In this document: positions 17,327 through 26,695 of the stretch, one piece after another
Layout of the letters: each line of letters starts with the position of its first letter
How positions within the stretch are numbered: the first letter of the stretch is position 1
Origin: REEP01 sp964517265
Lineage (GTDB): Bacteria; Pseudomonadota; Alphaproteobacteria; Rhodospirillales; Defluviicoccaceae
NCBI GenBank assembly: GCA_964517265.1
Contig: CAZFBS010000002.1
Span: 176,720 to 240,719, forward strand
Direction of reading: 5' to 3'
DNA: 64,000 nucleotides
The notes under the pieces: generated by a model
Seen by the model: only the letters and a program-made list of their open reading frames with translations
Databases searched by the model: none
What the model was told of the DNA's origin: nothing
Translations under genes and position numbers: made by a program

Positions 17327-19750
17327 TCACTGGCGTTGCTCCCCGGGCAACAAAAGAAGCCGGGCCTCAGCTTGATGACGCAGCTGTTGTCGATCGGCGC
17401 CCATGCGAATCCAGCCCCCGTCTCGCCACGGTTCCAGTAGGTGATCATAAAAAGTAGACAACGGATTTCCCGACTGGCCAGGCACGATCATGAATCGAGA
17501 CGCGGCAAGATCGGCAAGGTCATAAACCGCACGGTACCCAGCACCGTGAACACCTGTGAAGGGTTGATCGGCGCTCCCGAGAACGTTGGCGACCCTGTTC
17601 AGCGTGTAGGCCCCGCCATCGGACGCAACGTCCCTATTGGCGAACTGAGAGGCGAGGGGAATACGATCAAAAAAATCGTGCTTCAATTGCGCCTGATGCA
17701 CACCACCCCAATGCCAGTTCTCAGCAGGACCTACGTGATTTTCCAGGAATGCAATGGCTTCGTCGAGGGAACGTGAGAGAATGTCCGTGCAGCTCTCTCG
17801 CACCTCCGTCGAGACGTCGTCACACCACACTTCTGCCTCTTCCAGGACGAAATCAAGAAACAAAGGACGGTGAGACCAGTAGCGCGTGAAGGATTGGGCA
17901 AGCTCATCAGCATACACGGCCCTGTTGAACTCTCTGACCCACGCTTCAAACAGCAGGGGGTCGGGACGCTCGCGATCCATCTCTCCAGACCATGTCGTAA
18001 GCCCTTTCGCTGGTCCGGGTAGTGGCACATCAGGCGGCATCCGCGCCAACATTTTGGGAAGGAGGTGCCGCGCCATCAACGATACATTATCGTGCTGCAT
18101 GCGCGACATCATGTCTGCGTTGATCAGGGGACCTGTCGCCAGAAGGTCGGCAATCCTTTGCGCTCGATACGGTTCTTCCCAGTCCGCGCCGATGAACCAG
18201 GGATAGTCATCGGATACCATCTTGTTGTTGGCATTCGCGAGTATCCCTTCTGGCGGGTTGAGAACTCGGGGCAACTGATCATAAGGGATGAAGCCGGTCC
18301 AATCGGTGGCGCCCGTCCATCCGGCTGTCGGAATCAGCCCTTTGCCACTGCGGCGGATGGGCACCCGTCCGGGCATGACGAAACCAATGTTGCCAGAAGT
18401 GTCGGCGTAAAAGACATTCTGCGGAGTGATGTCGTAATCCGCCAAGGCCGCAACGAAATCATCCCATGTGCGGGCACGATTGAGGGCATAGATTGCGTCC
18501 GCCGTATGGCCGTCGTTCCGCAGGTAGCTGGCGGCAAGCGCCAGGACCCGATTGTCATCATTTTGTGCATTGGTTTCCCTCGGCAGTGTGACAGGCTCTG
18601 CAATCGCGTCCGAGATTACTGGGCCGTGCCGGGATGCGCGTACGATCGCTTCCACATCGTGGCCTCCACGAACCTGGATGATCTCTGTACGGGTTTTAAA
18701 CGGCTCCCAGCCATGACCCGGCACGCGATAGCGGCTCGGATCGAAAGGATTCACCACCTCCACATAATAGTCTTCAACATCCGCGCCGGCGGTAGTCATT
18801 CCCCAGGCGATATGTCGATTATGCCCCAGGATGACAAAGGGCAATCCAGCCGTGGTGGCTCCTGCCACTTCAAGTTTAGGAGTGACGATCCGCGCGAGAA
18901 ACCAAGTGCCTGGAGTGGAGAAAGGAAGATGTGGATCATTCGCCAGTAACGGCTTACCGGACGTTGTTTTGGCGCCCGCGACCGCCCATACGTTGGAGGC
19001 GCCCTCCCAAGCCGGTATCGGATCGCCGGCGATCTGTATCCGGTCTAGATTCAATCCCTTATTGAGGCCGAAGTGGGGCGCAACCGTAACTGTTTCCTAC
19101 TCGCGAGTTTGTGGCCACAGTTCCGCAATCTGTTCGCTGTTCAAGTGATGGGTCAGACGTGCCCGCAGAAGCTCATGGTGGCGGTTGGTGCCCAGCCGCC
19201 ACGCCATCAACGGACCCCATACCATCGAGTCAGCGATCTCCCACGGTTCCGGCTCGAAAGAGAGCACAAGGAACTCAGGCGGCAACGCGCCTTTGCGCCT
19301 TCTCAGCCATTCGTTCACCCCGGCGGCGTATGACTTCAGCATGCGCTTGACCGGCACCGAAGCATGCGCTGCTTGGTCCTTCGCAAGTTCATAAAGGCCT
19401 AGCGTTCGCAGATGCCGATCGGTCGCGAGTAATGAGGGACCGAACAACTCTGACAGGCGTCCAGCGCCCAGGCGGCGAATCATTTCCATCTGCCACAATC
19501 GATCCTCGGCATGGACATAGCCTAGGGCGAATGCGGCATCTTCTTCTGTTCTCGCAAAGATATGGGGAATCCAGTTCTCGTCGCGAATGATGTCGACAGC
19601 GGCGCTCACTCCAACAACCGTCATTTCTCGCTGCTGCACCGGCAGCGAGGTGCGCAACCATAGATAGCCGGCGCTAGCAACGACAGCCGGTAGTATGACG
19701 AGCCCGGTTGCAAGTCCGAGCAACCACTTCAAACGGCAGGCCTTCCACAC
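17327..19750 (-). pseudogene. Penicillin acylase (N-terminal-nucleophile amidase) gene interrupted by one in-frame TAG
   Basis: Two ORFs in the same frame make one acylase of about 807 codons. The first (19750-19097) has a membrane anchor or signal helix (WLLGLATGLVILPAVVASAG) and the alpha-subunit sequence GYVHAEDRLWQMEMIRRLGAGRLSE. It ends at TAG, 19097-19099. Reading through, the frame continues with family sequence, including the autocleavage site and nucleophile Ser in WEGASNVWAVAG (TCC at 18995-18997) and LLANDPHL. So a single amber codon, 33 codons before the catalytic Ser, is the only visible lesion. A recent nonsense mutation is the simplest reading. The downstream TTG at 19052-19054 has no well-spaced ribosome-binding site. 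Intact homologues hydrolyse N-acyl amides such as acyl-homoserine lactones or beta-lactams in the periplasm. Confidence 0.85.
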
Positions 19751-19821
19751 ATCAGCGTGTCAACGTCAGCGGGCGAGACGTCATGCACCGGGCTCATCAC
19801 GGCTTCCATCGTAAAATCAAG

Positions 19822-20841
19822 TCAGTTTTTCGATCGATCGACAAGCTGTTTCTGTGAAATCCAAGGCATCATCGCACGCAGTCGTGTTCCGACACTTTCG
19901 ATGTCGTGTTGTGCCGCCCGCCGACGCATCGCCTTGAAGCTTGGCTGGCCAGCTTGATTTTCCAGCATCCAGTCGCGAGTGAATCGGCCGCTCTGGATTT
20001 CCTCGAGAATACGCTTCATTTCGGCCCTGGTCGCGTCCGTGACGATCCGGGGACCGCGCGTGTAATCACCAAACTCGGCAGTATTGGAGATCGAATAACG
20101 CATGTTGGCGATCCCGCCTTCGTAAATGAGATCAACGATCAGCTTGACTTCGTGGAGGCACTCGAAATAAGCCATTTCCGGCGCGTAGCCCGCCTCTATG
20201 AGAGTGTCGTAACCGGCGACAATCAACGCGGAGAGTCCCCCGCAAAGCACTGTCTGCTCGCCAAACAGGTCCGTTTCGCATTCTTCACGGAACGTCGTCT
20301 CAAGGACACCTGCGCGGCCACTGCCGATGGCACAGCCATAAGAAAGGGAGATGTCGAGGGCGTTGCCCGAGGCGTTCTGCTGAATCGCCACCAACGACGG
20401 CACTCCAGCACCACGCACATATTCCGAGCGCACCAGATGTCCAGGACCTTTTGGCGCAATCATGAAGACATCAAGATCGGAACGTGGCTCGATCAGACCG
20501 AAATGGATGTTCAGTCCATGAGCGAAGGCGAGCGCGGCGCCGTCACGCATATTGGGCTTAAGATGCTCATCATAAAGAGTTCTTTGGTGCTCATCAGGCG
20601 TCAGCACCATAACAACATCTGCTTGCGCAGCTGCTTCGTCCGGAGAGAGGACTTCAAAGCCAGCCGCCGTCGCTTTTGCCGCGCTCGACGACTGAGGACG
20701 AAGTGCGACAATGATCTGGCTGACACCGCTATCCCTTAGATTCTGAGCATGTGCATGGCCTTGGCTTCCATACCCCACGATTGCCACTTTCTTTGACTTG
20801 ATCAGATTGAGATCGGCGTCGCGGTCGTAGTAGACGCGCAT
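19822..20841 (-). CDS. ilvC: Ketol-acid reductoisomerase (NADP+), class I
   Basis: 339 residues from ATG 20839-20841, with AAGGA eight bases upstream; the longer open frame to 20967 lacks homology. VAIVGYGSQGHAHAQNLRDSGV is the Rossmann NADPH site, with ALRPQSSS as the phosphate-binding loop. PKGPGHLVR and the Mg-binding acids of DLFGEQTVLCGG follow, and the knotted C-terminal domain carries YEGGIANMRYSISNTAE. It turns acetolactate or acetohydroxybutyrate into dihydroxy acids for valine, isoleucine and leucine. No ilvB/ilvN gene is adjacent. It lies just upstream of the broken acylase gene on the same strand. Confidence 0.97.
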   Translation of the reverse strand: MRVYYDRDADLNLIKSKKVAIVGYGSQGHAHAQNLRDSGVSQIIVALRPQSSSAAKATAAGFEVLSPDEAAAQADVVMVLTPDEHQRTLYDEHLKPNMRDGAALAFAHGLNIHFGLIEPRSDLDVFMIAPKGPGHLVRSEYVRGAGVPSLVAIQQNASGNALDISLSYGCAIGSGRAGVLETTFREECETDLFGEQTVLCGGLSALIVAGYDTLIEAGYAPEMAYFECLHEVKLIVDLIYEGGIANMRYSISNTAEFGDYTRGPRIVTDATRAEMKRILEEIQSGRFTRDWMLENQAGQPSFKAMRRRAAQHDIESVGTRLRAMMPWISQKQLVDRSKN

Positions 20842-21577
20842 AACGGATTTCCTTCTTTCTCGGTGTTGTCGGCGATGCCAGAAAATACGGGGCCGGCGCC
20901 TGTGCGCATGGCTCCACCGGCGGGTTTGTATCATCTGCGGTGTACCGAGAGTCCAGATCAAGCGCAAGGAAAGCGCAAAGCTGTGGAAGTTGCTCTCAAA
21001 AGCGGCTCCCTGGCGTTCGGACCAACTCGGCGGGCATCAAAACCTCCGGCGGCGGCTCCGATGCGAAACCAACGGTCACATCATCTTAATGTTCTTTATG
21101 TTTCATCGAAAGGTGTGCAGAGGTAACGTCGAAGATGTATACTTGATGTGCATATCTTCGCGGAGCTGCCGAGGCGGTACGGGGTGGCCGGCCCCGTGGG
21201 TAGGGGCGGGATGTTGTTGCTACCCGTGTTCAAGAACTGGACTCTCAGCTTGCGAGTGATAAATGACGTGAGATTTCTGGAGAGGCGGTGTGTTTGCAGC
21301 GGACATTGATGGGCCTGGAGATCTGAGCACCAATCCCGTGGAGCGGCGCGAAGGTCACCAGGAACTCTCCCGACGTGGTGCTGGTGTCGTTCCAGACGTC
21401 TGCGTACGTTACCTCCGGTGGAGGGCTTCGCGCATAGCGCTGGCTTTGCTTCCTGTGGCGCGGAGCGCAGATTTGCTGTTGCATTCCGCACAAATAAATA
21501 CCCACCATGTGGTTCAATACTTGATCAATCACAAAGGCGTTGTCTCTTGGCACGGAAGACAGCTTTGGCGTCTTACA
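20842..21577 (+). other. Long spacer between ilvC and the pentapeptide-repeat gene
   Basis: About 735 bases. From 21290 the frame of the next gene is open and might be coding. The 5' part holds the ilvC leader on the minus strand, with no leucine/valine-codon leader peptide noticed. A GC-rich hairpin, ACGGGG (21179-21184) and CCCCGT (21192-21197), has no T-run. Nothing else is recognisable. Confidence 0.45.
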
Positions 21578-22351
21578 ATGGCGCGTACGGCTTACGGCTA
21601 CCGTGTGTACAAAATGCGCTCTCGAAAACTGCGCCGAGCCGTGGCGGCGCAAGGGCATGAATATATTGCTGCTGTGCGTCAGCCGCTCCGTGCAGCCACC
21701 TGGGTTGGCGGCAGCCTGTTAGCGAATGCCCGGTTCCGTACGCAAAGGCGTTACCGGTTGCAGCGTATCCGAATGCGATTGTTGCGGCGCTCGCTGGAGA
21801 CGCAGGTTCGCAGCTACGTACGAGTCGCCAAGAAGCCGGTGGTTTCGGGAGAGCAACTGCGGATTGCGCTTGATCGTCACGAAGCCTGGGTCGCCTCCGG
21901 CTGGGAGATGGGCAAGCGGGCCGACCTTCATCAACTTCGCCTGCGAAGGGCGAACCTCAGCGCGGCACTTCTCGCTGATGCGGATCTTCACGGCGCCGAT
22001 TTGATCCGCGCCGACCTTCATGACGCTGATCTGGAGGGTGCCGATCTTCATAAGGCCAAGTTGCGACGGGCGAACCTGCATCGTGCGGAGTTGAGGTGGG
22101 CAGACCTCCGACAAGCCGATCTTTCCCGCGCTGATCTGGAGGGGGCCGACCTCAAGGACGCCGATCTGCACCACGCCAATCTTCGAGGGGCCAAGCTAAG
22201 CAACGCGGTTCTCGATCATGCCGACCTTCGCGGTGCCAACCTGTCGCGGGCCAAGGGGCTAACACAGGCGCAGATCGATGTCGCCAATGCCAATGCCGAA
22301 ACCCGGCTGCCGCGCGGGCTGAGGATTGGGCCCAATGCGCCTGCGGGATGA
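21578..22351 (+). CDS. Pentapeptide-repeat protein with basic N-terminal extension
   Basis: From the ATG at 21578 the protein has 257 residues; the frame stays open back to a GTG at 21290, so the start is uncertain. The first 90 or so residues are very rich in Arg (RSRKLRRAV, RMRLLRRSL). A conserved linker (LRIALDRHEAWVASGW) then leads into about 25 tandem A(D/N)LXX pentapeptides, such as GADLIRADLHDADLEGADL, ending in LSRAKGLTQAQIDVANAN. The repeats would form a right-handed quadrilateral beta-helix. Some such proteins mimic DNA and protect gyrase; most have no known role. No signal peptide was seen. It converges on xthA with a 22-base gap. Confidence 0.8.
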   Translation: MARTAYGYRVYKMRSRKLRRAVAAQGHEYIAAVRQPLRAATWVGGSLLANARFRTQRRYRLQRIRMRLLRRSLETQVRSYVRVAKKPVVSGEQLRIALDRHEAWVASGWEMGKRADLHQLRLRRANLSAALLADADLHGADLIRADLHDADLEGADLHKAKLRRANLHRAELRWADLRQADLSRADLEGADLKDADLHHANLRGAKLSNAVLDHADLRGANLSRAKGLTQAQIDVANANAETRLPRGLRIGPNAPAG

Positions 22352-22373
22352 CGGCTACTTCAGCCCCTTGCGG

Positions 22374-23180
22374 TCACTTCGCACCATCTCGCTCGATTTC
22401 TGCTGAATGTAAAATACACCAAGCGGGCGTATGATCGGACGGTTTATCCCAGTAGCGTGGCGTTTTGTCCACTCCGGCGGCTTGAAGCCGATCTGCTGCC
22501 TGCGGTGACAGCAGTAGATGATCAATGCGGATTCCATGATCCGCCCGAAGTGCGCCGCGCTGATAATCCCAATAGGTGTAGAGGCCATGTCCTTCGTTCA
22601 GCGCCCGAATCGCATCTGTCATTCCTAAATAAATAATCTTCCGGAATGCCGCCCGCGAAGCAGGTTGACAAATTGCATCCTCTTTGAAGGCATCAGGGTC
22701 GTAAAGATCCCAATCAGTGGGAGCGACGTTGTAGTCACCCCCTAGAACGAAAGTATTTTCGCAATCCAGCAAGTGCTGAACATGCAGATAAAGCCTGTTC
22801 ATCCATGAGAGCTTGTATGAAAACTTGTCGGTCCCAATTGGATTGCCGTTCGGAAGATAGACAGATGCGACTTGCAGGCCGCCCGTCAGGCCCTCGAGGT
22901 AGCGAGCGTGAGCGTCCGTGGTTTCTCCTTCAGGAAGCGCCCTTCTCGTGACCTCGATCGGGAATTTGGAAAGTATGGCTACACCATTATAGGTACGTTG
23001 TCCTATGGTCGCCACGTGATATCCGAGGCTTCGGATTTCGAGACTGGGAAATGCCTCGTCGACCACCTTCGTTTCCTGCAGAAGAACGATATCCGGTGCC
23101 GCTTCCGGCAACCACTTTAATAGATGGGAAAGTCGCGCCTTGATCGAATTCACGTTCCAGGTCGCGATCTTGATCGTCAT
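22374..23180 (-). CDS. xthA: Exodeoxyribonuclease III
   Basis: 268 residues of the exonuclease-endonuclease-phosphatase fold. IATWNVNSIKARL holds the first catalytic Asn, LLQETKV the metal-binding Glu, YNGVAILSK the next strand, GGDYNVAPTDWDLYDP the catalytic Asp and Asn, and KPSDHTPAWC the catalytic Asp-His. It removes 3' blocks and cuts at abasic sites in base-excision repair. The length is normal. It lies 39 bases downstream of erpA on the same strand and may be co-transcribed with it. Confidence 0.96.
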   Translation of the reverse strand: MTIKIATWNVNSIKARLSHLLKWLPEAAPDIVLLQETKVVDEAFPSLEIRSLGYHVATIGQRTYNGVAILSKFPIEVTRRALPEGETTDAHARYLEGLTGGLQVASVYLPNGNPIGTDKFSYKLSWMNRLYLHVQHLLDCENTFVLGGDYNVAPTDWDLYDPDAFKEDAICQPASRAAFRKIIYLGMTDAIRALNEGHGLYTYWDYQRGALRADHGIRIDHLLLSPQAADRLQAAGVDKTPRYWDKPSDHTPAWCILHSAEIERDGAK

Positions 23181-23219
23181 GAACAGTCTTCAGTCCCTGA
23201 GTGCGGCATAAAGCAGAGC

Positions 23220-23573
23220 TCAGACGGAGAATGAACTGCCGCAACCGCACGTCGAAGACGCTTGCGGGTTTTTGATGGTAAAGTATGATCCCATTAAGTC
23301 CTCGACGAAATCAATCTCCGAGCCCTTCAAAAACTCAAGGGACGTATCATCAACGACGAGGGCCACACCATTCCGCTGGAGCACGAGATCATCGTCATGA
23401 CGCTGATCGTCCAGTGAAAAACCGTACTGAAATCCAGAGCACCCGCCTCCTGTGACAGACACGCGCAACATCATCTCGCGGTCATCCTCGGTCAATACGG
23501 CGATCCGGCGCACGGCTGCGTCGGAAAGGCGGAGAGGTGCATCTGCTTGTTCAAGTGAATTCATTGTCGTCAC
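23220..23573 (-). CDS. erpA: Iron-sulfur cluster insertion protein ErpA (A-type carrier)
   Basis: 117 residues, the normal size of a HesB/IscA-family carrier. The three cluster-binding cysteines are in TGGGCSGFQYGF and in the C-terminal STCGCGSSF. A GTG start at 23571-23573 is supported by AAGGAG five bases upstream; ATG at 23562-23564 is the alternative. It receives Fe-S clusters and hands them to apo-proteins in the cytoplasm. It is divergent from dgt, as in many alphaproteobacteria. Confidence 0.95.
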   Translation of the reverse strand: MTTMNSLEQADAPLRLSDAAVRRIAVLTEDDREMMLRVSVTGGGCSGFQYGFSLDDQRHDDDLVLQRNGVALVVDDTSLEFLKGSEIDFVEDLMGSYFTIKNPQASSTCGCGSSFSV

Positions 23574-23741
23574 CTGCTCTCCTTAGAGGGGCATCCATCC
23601 CGCGACTGCGCGTTATGTCTTGCACTGCGAATGAAAGTATGTAGCGTCAGGATCGAACGTGTCAAACTGCCATGCTTCACCGCGACGGGAAGAGGGACCC
23701 ACCTCTGCCCCGGGAGACTTTATGCGTCCGGGATCCCGCTG

Positions 23742-24923
23742 ATGGTAGACGACAATTGCCTCGCACCTTGGGCTTGCAAACCGGTTGAAAGCCGGGGCAG
23801 GCTATGGCCCGAGCCTGAAAGCCCAACCAGGACATGCTTTCAGCGCGATCGAGACCGGATCATTCACTCGGCAGCGTTCCGTCGCCTGGAATATAAAACG
23901 CAGGTGTTTGTTAATCACGAAGGCGATTTCTTCCGCACGCGATTGACCCATAGTCTTGAAGTTTCTCAAATCGCGCGATCGATTTGCCGCAATCTTCGAC
24001 TGAACGAGGATCTAACGGAGGCGCTTGCTCTTGCGCATGATCTGGGACACCCGCCGTTTGGTCATGCGGGTGAAGATGCATTGCAGGAAATGATGAAGCC
24101 CTATGGAGGGTTTGACCATAACGCCCAAAGTCTCGGCCTTGTGACTCGGCTGGAGCAGCGTTACGCTGAGTTCGACGGCCTCAATCTGACATGGGAATGC
24201 CTGGAAGGTTTGGTTAAGCACAACGGGCCCCTGCTACGTTTTGGCGTAGAGCCTACTCTCCATCCTGTCATTGCCGAGTATGTTGCCGGCCATGACCTGG
24301 AGCTCGACTCGTTTGCCGGCGCCGAGGCGCAGGTCGCCGCTCTGTCCGATGATATCGCCTACAACAACCACGACATCGACGACGGGCTGCGGGCGGAACT
24401 GTTCACGGTTGATGATCTCATGGCTGTGCCGCTGGTGGGCCCAATGTTTTTGAGTGTAAGGGAGATGTACCCGAATCTCGGGCCGTCGCGGCTGATTCAT
24501 GAGGCAGTGCGACGCATCATCAGCCGGATGATTCATGATGTGATTGCCGAGACCCAGCGCCGCCTTGAACATCTCCGGCCCAAAAGCTCTCACGATATCA
24601 GGCGGTCGGATGATTCGGTTGTGGCATTCTCACCGAAGATGCAGGCAGAGGAGAAGGAACTCAAAAAATTCCTGTTCGAGCGCATGTACCGCCATTACAA
24701 GCTGAATCGGATGAGCAGTAAGGCTAAGAGGGTGGTTCGCGAACTGTTTCAGCTTCTGGTGGAGGAACCTGGGTGTTTGCCAACCGACTGGCAACGGCGG
24801 GCAGGTGCACCCCGCGCGCGTGAGACGGCACGTGTCGTCTGTGACTACATCGCCGGCATGACCGATCGTTTTGCTCTGGATGAATATCGCCGACTGCTTG
24901 ACGTCCAATCGAGAAGCTCATGA
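23742..24923 (+). CDS. dgt: Deoxyguanosinetriphosphate triphosphohydrolase-like protein
   Basis: 393 residues when started at ATG 23742 (LAPWACKPVESRGRLWPEPE follows, the usual opening of alphaproteobacterial members); the frame is open from 23631 and the ribosome-binding site is weak. The HD metal site is clear: TRLTHSLEVSQIAR and ALAHDLGHPPFGHAGEDAL, with LSDDIAYNNHDIDDG as the distal acid motif. The family hydrolyses dNTPs to nucleosides and triphosphate. It overlaps argS by four bases (ATGA), so translation is coupled. It opens the long housekeeping block that runs to nlpD. Confidence 0.92.
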   Translation: MVDDNCLAPWACKPVESRGRLWPEPESPTRTCFQRDRDRIIHSAAFRRLEYKTQVFVNHEGDFFRTRLTHSLEVSQIARSICRNLRLNEDLTEALALAHDLGHPPFGHAGEDALQEMMKPYGGFDHNAQSLGLVTRLEQRYAEFDGLNLTWECLEGLVKHNGPLLRFGVEPTLHPVIAEYVAGHDLELDSFAGAEAQVAALSDDIAYNNHDIDDGLRAELFTVDDLMAVPLVGPMFLSVREMYPNLGPSRLIHEAVRRIISRMIHDVIAETQRRLEHLRPKSSHDIRRSDDSVVAFSPKMQAEEKELKKFLFERMYRHYKLNRMSSKAKRVVRELFQLLVEEPGCLPTDWQRRAGAPRARETARVVCDYIAGMTDRFALDEYRRLLDVQSRSS

Positions 24924-26695
24924 ATGTGTTCCGCTATCTCGATCAGCAGGTTGTTGCCGTAGTGGAAGACCTTGCGGCCAAGGGGGAGGTTCATGCCGAC
25001 CTTAACCTCTTAAGCGGGTCGGTCGAGCCACCGCGGGATACCTCCCATGGCGACGCCACGACCAACGTTGCCATGGTTCTGGCGAAGCCCGCACGATTGA
25101 AGCCGCGTGATCTGGCTGAGTTGATCGCGATCCGTCTGCGGCGGCTGGCTCAGGTCGCTCGCGTTGATGTGGCGGGGCCAGGTTTCATCAATCTGACCTT
25201 CGAAAATGGTTTTTGGTATGATCGTCTTGCCGAAGCGCTGGAGGCAGGCGCTTGCTATGGCGATTCGTCGATCGGCGCAGGTCGATCGGTCAACGTGGAG
25301 TACGTCTCGGCAAACCCGACCGGCCCTCTCCATGTCGGCCACGGCCGTGGGGCGGTCGTTGGGGATGTGCTCGCATCCCTGTTGGAAAAGGGCGGCTATC
25401 GTGTCTCGCGCGAGTACTACGTCAACGATGCCGGTGCACAGGTCGACTGGATGGCACGCTCAGTTTACTTTCGCTACCTCATCGCGATTGGCGTGCGCAC
25501 CGAAAGGGAATGGGAACGTGCCAAGGAGGCCGCGGAAGTACAGTATTTTGGGGACTATCTTCAGCCCGTTGCCGACTTGATCAAGGAGCGCGATGGCCAA
25601 AAATGGCAGAACGCCGACGAGCACGAATGGCTTCCGGGGTTCCGCGCGTTGGCAATTCAGCAGATGATGGAGGGGATTAGGGAAAGCCTTGGCCATCTTG
25701 GCATTCGCTTCGATACCTTTGTCTCGGAGCGCGAGCTGGTCGAAAAAGGGGATGTTGACGCAGCACTTCGCCGACTTGAAGAAGCCGGGCACGTCTACAA
25801 CGGGGTTCTTGATCCGCCGCGAGGGAAAGTTCCGGATGACTGGGAGCCACGGCCACAAACGCTGTTCCGAGCGACAGCGTTTGGTGATGATGTTGACAGG
25901 CCACTGAAAAAGTCGGACGGAACATGGACATATTTCGCATCGGACATCGCCTACCACCTCGACAAGTATCGGCGCGGGTTTCGCATCATGATCGACGTTT
26001 GGGGCGCGGACCACGGCGGCTACGTCAAGCGAATGCAGGCGGCTGTAAAGGCACTGACGGAGGGCGAGGGCGAATTAGATGTCAAGTTGTGCCAGATGGT
26101 CAATTTACTGGATGGTGGCCAGCCGTTGAAGATGTCCAAGCGTTCCGGGCAGTTCATCTCTTTACAGGACGTCGTTGAGCGAGTGGGGCGTGATGTTTTT
26201 CGTTTCATGATGCTTACACGCAAGAACGACGCGCAGTTGGACTTCGATTTTGACAAAGTGACAGAACAGACTCGGGATAATCCTGTCTTCTATGTGCATT
26301 ATGCCCATGCCCGATGTTGCTCTGTGCTCCGGCACGCAGAAGCTGAGTTCGGCGCGGCCACGGTTTCGGATGAGGCACTGCGTGGCGTCGATTTCGATTA
26401 TCTGACGGATCCCAGTGAAATCGATTTGATCAAGACCATCGCAGCGTGGCCGCGGGTCGTCGAGAACGCGGCACAGGCACACGAACCGCATCGAATCGCT
26501 TATTATCTTCATGAACTGGCCTCCCAATTTCACTTGCTCTGGACGAAAGGAAAGGATGATACGAGTTTGCGATTCATTTCATCGACAAACCTCCCTTTGA
26601 CACTTTCACGTCTTGCGTTGGTCCGCGGCGTGCAACTGGTGATCGCCTCGGCATTGAAGGTATTCGGAGTCGAGCCCGTCGAGGAGTTGCGTTGA
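24920..26695 (+). CDS. argS: Arginyl-tRNA synthetase
   Basis: 591 residues, class I. The HIGH-type motif is NPTGPLHVGHGRGAVVGD, preceded by NVEYVSA; the KMSKR-type motif is LKMSKRSGQFISL. The N-terminal Add-1 domain (about 1-110) and the C-terminal DALR domain with the terminal sequence VFGVEPVEELR are both present. It charges tRNA-Arg. It overlaps dgt upstream and the SPOR-domain gene downstream by four bases each, a tightly coupled arrangement common in alphaproteobacteria. Confidence 0.97.
   Translation: MNVFRYLDQQVVAVVEDLAAKGEVHADLNLLSGSVEPPRDTSHGDATTNVAMVLAKPARLKPRDLAELIAIRLRRLAQVARVDVAGPGFINLTFENGFWYDRLAEALEAGACYGDSSIGAGRSVNVEYVSANPTGPLHVGHGRGAVVGDVLASLLEKGGYRVSREYYVNDAGAQVDWMARSVYFRYLIAIGVRTEREWERAKEAAEVQYFGDYLQPVADLIKERDGQKWQNADEHEWLPGFRALAIQQMMEGIRESLGHLGIRFDTFVSERELVEKGDVDAALRRLEEAGHVYNGVLDPPRGKVPDDWEPRPQTLFRATAFGDDVDRPLKKSDGTWTYFASDIAYHLDKYRRGFRIMIDVWGADHGGYVKRMQAAVKALTEGEGELDVKLCQMVNLLDGGQPLKMSKRSGQFISLQDVVERVGRDVFRFMMLTRKNDAQLDFDFDKVTEQTRDNPVFYVHYAHARCCSVLRHAEAEFGAATVSDEALRGVDFDYLTDPSEIDLIKTIAAWPRVVENAAQAHEPHRIAYYLHELASQFHLLWTKGKDDTSLRFISSTNLPLTLSRLALVRGVQLVIASALKVFGVEPVEELR

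Noticed and set aside
16860..17330. tRNA pair as an integration site for a genomic island
   Set aside because: No integrase, no direct repeat of the tRNA 3' end and no change in composition were found on either side.
19097..19099. TAG read as a sense codon (stop-codon recoding) because both the acylase gene and the IS630 remnant contain in-frame TAG
   Set aside because: TAG ends several clearly complete genes here (the CoA-transferase at 581, rpfC-like gene at 13996, pap at 55152, bigR at 63301), so it is an ordinary stop; the transposase is otherwise decayed.
21245..22174. Long minus-strand open frames opposite the pentapeptide-repeat gene (137 and 151 codons)
   Set aside because: They mirror the repeat codons and have no independent start signal or family motif.
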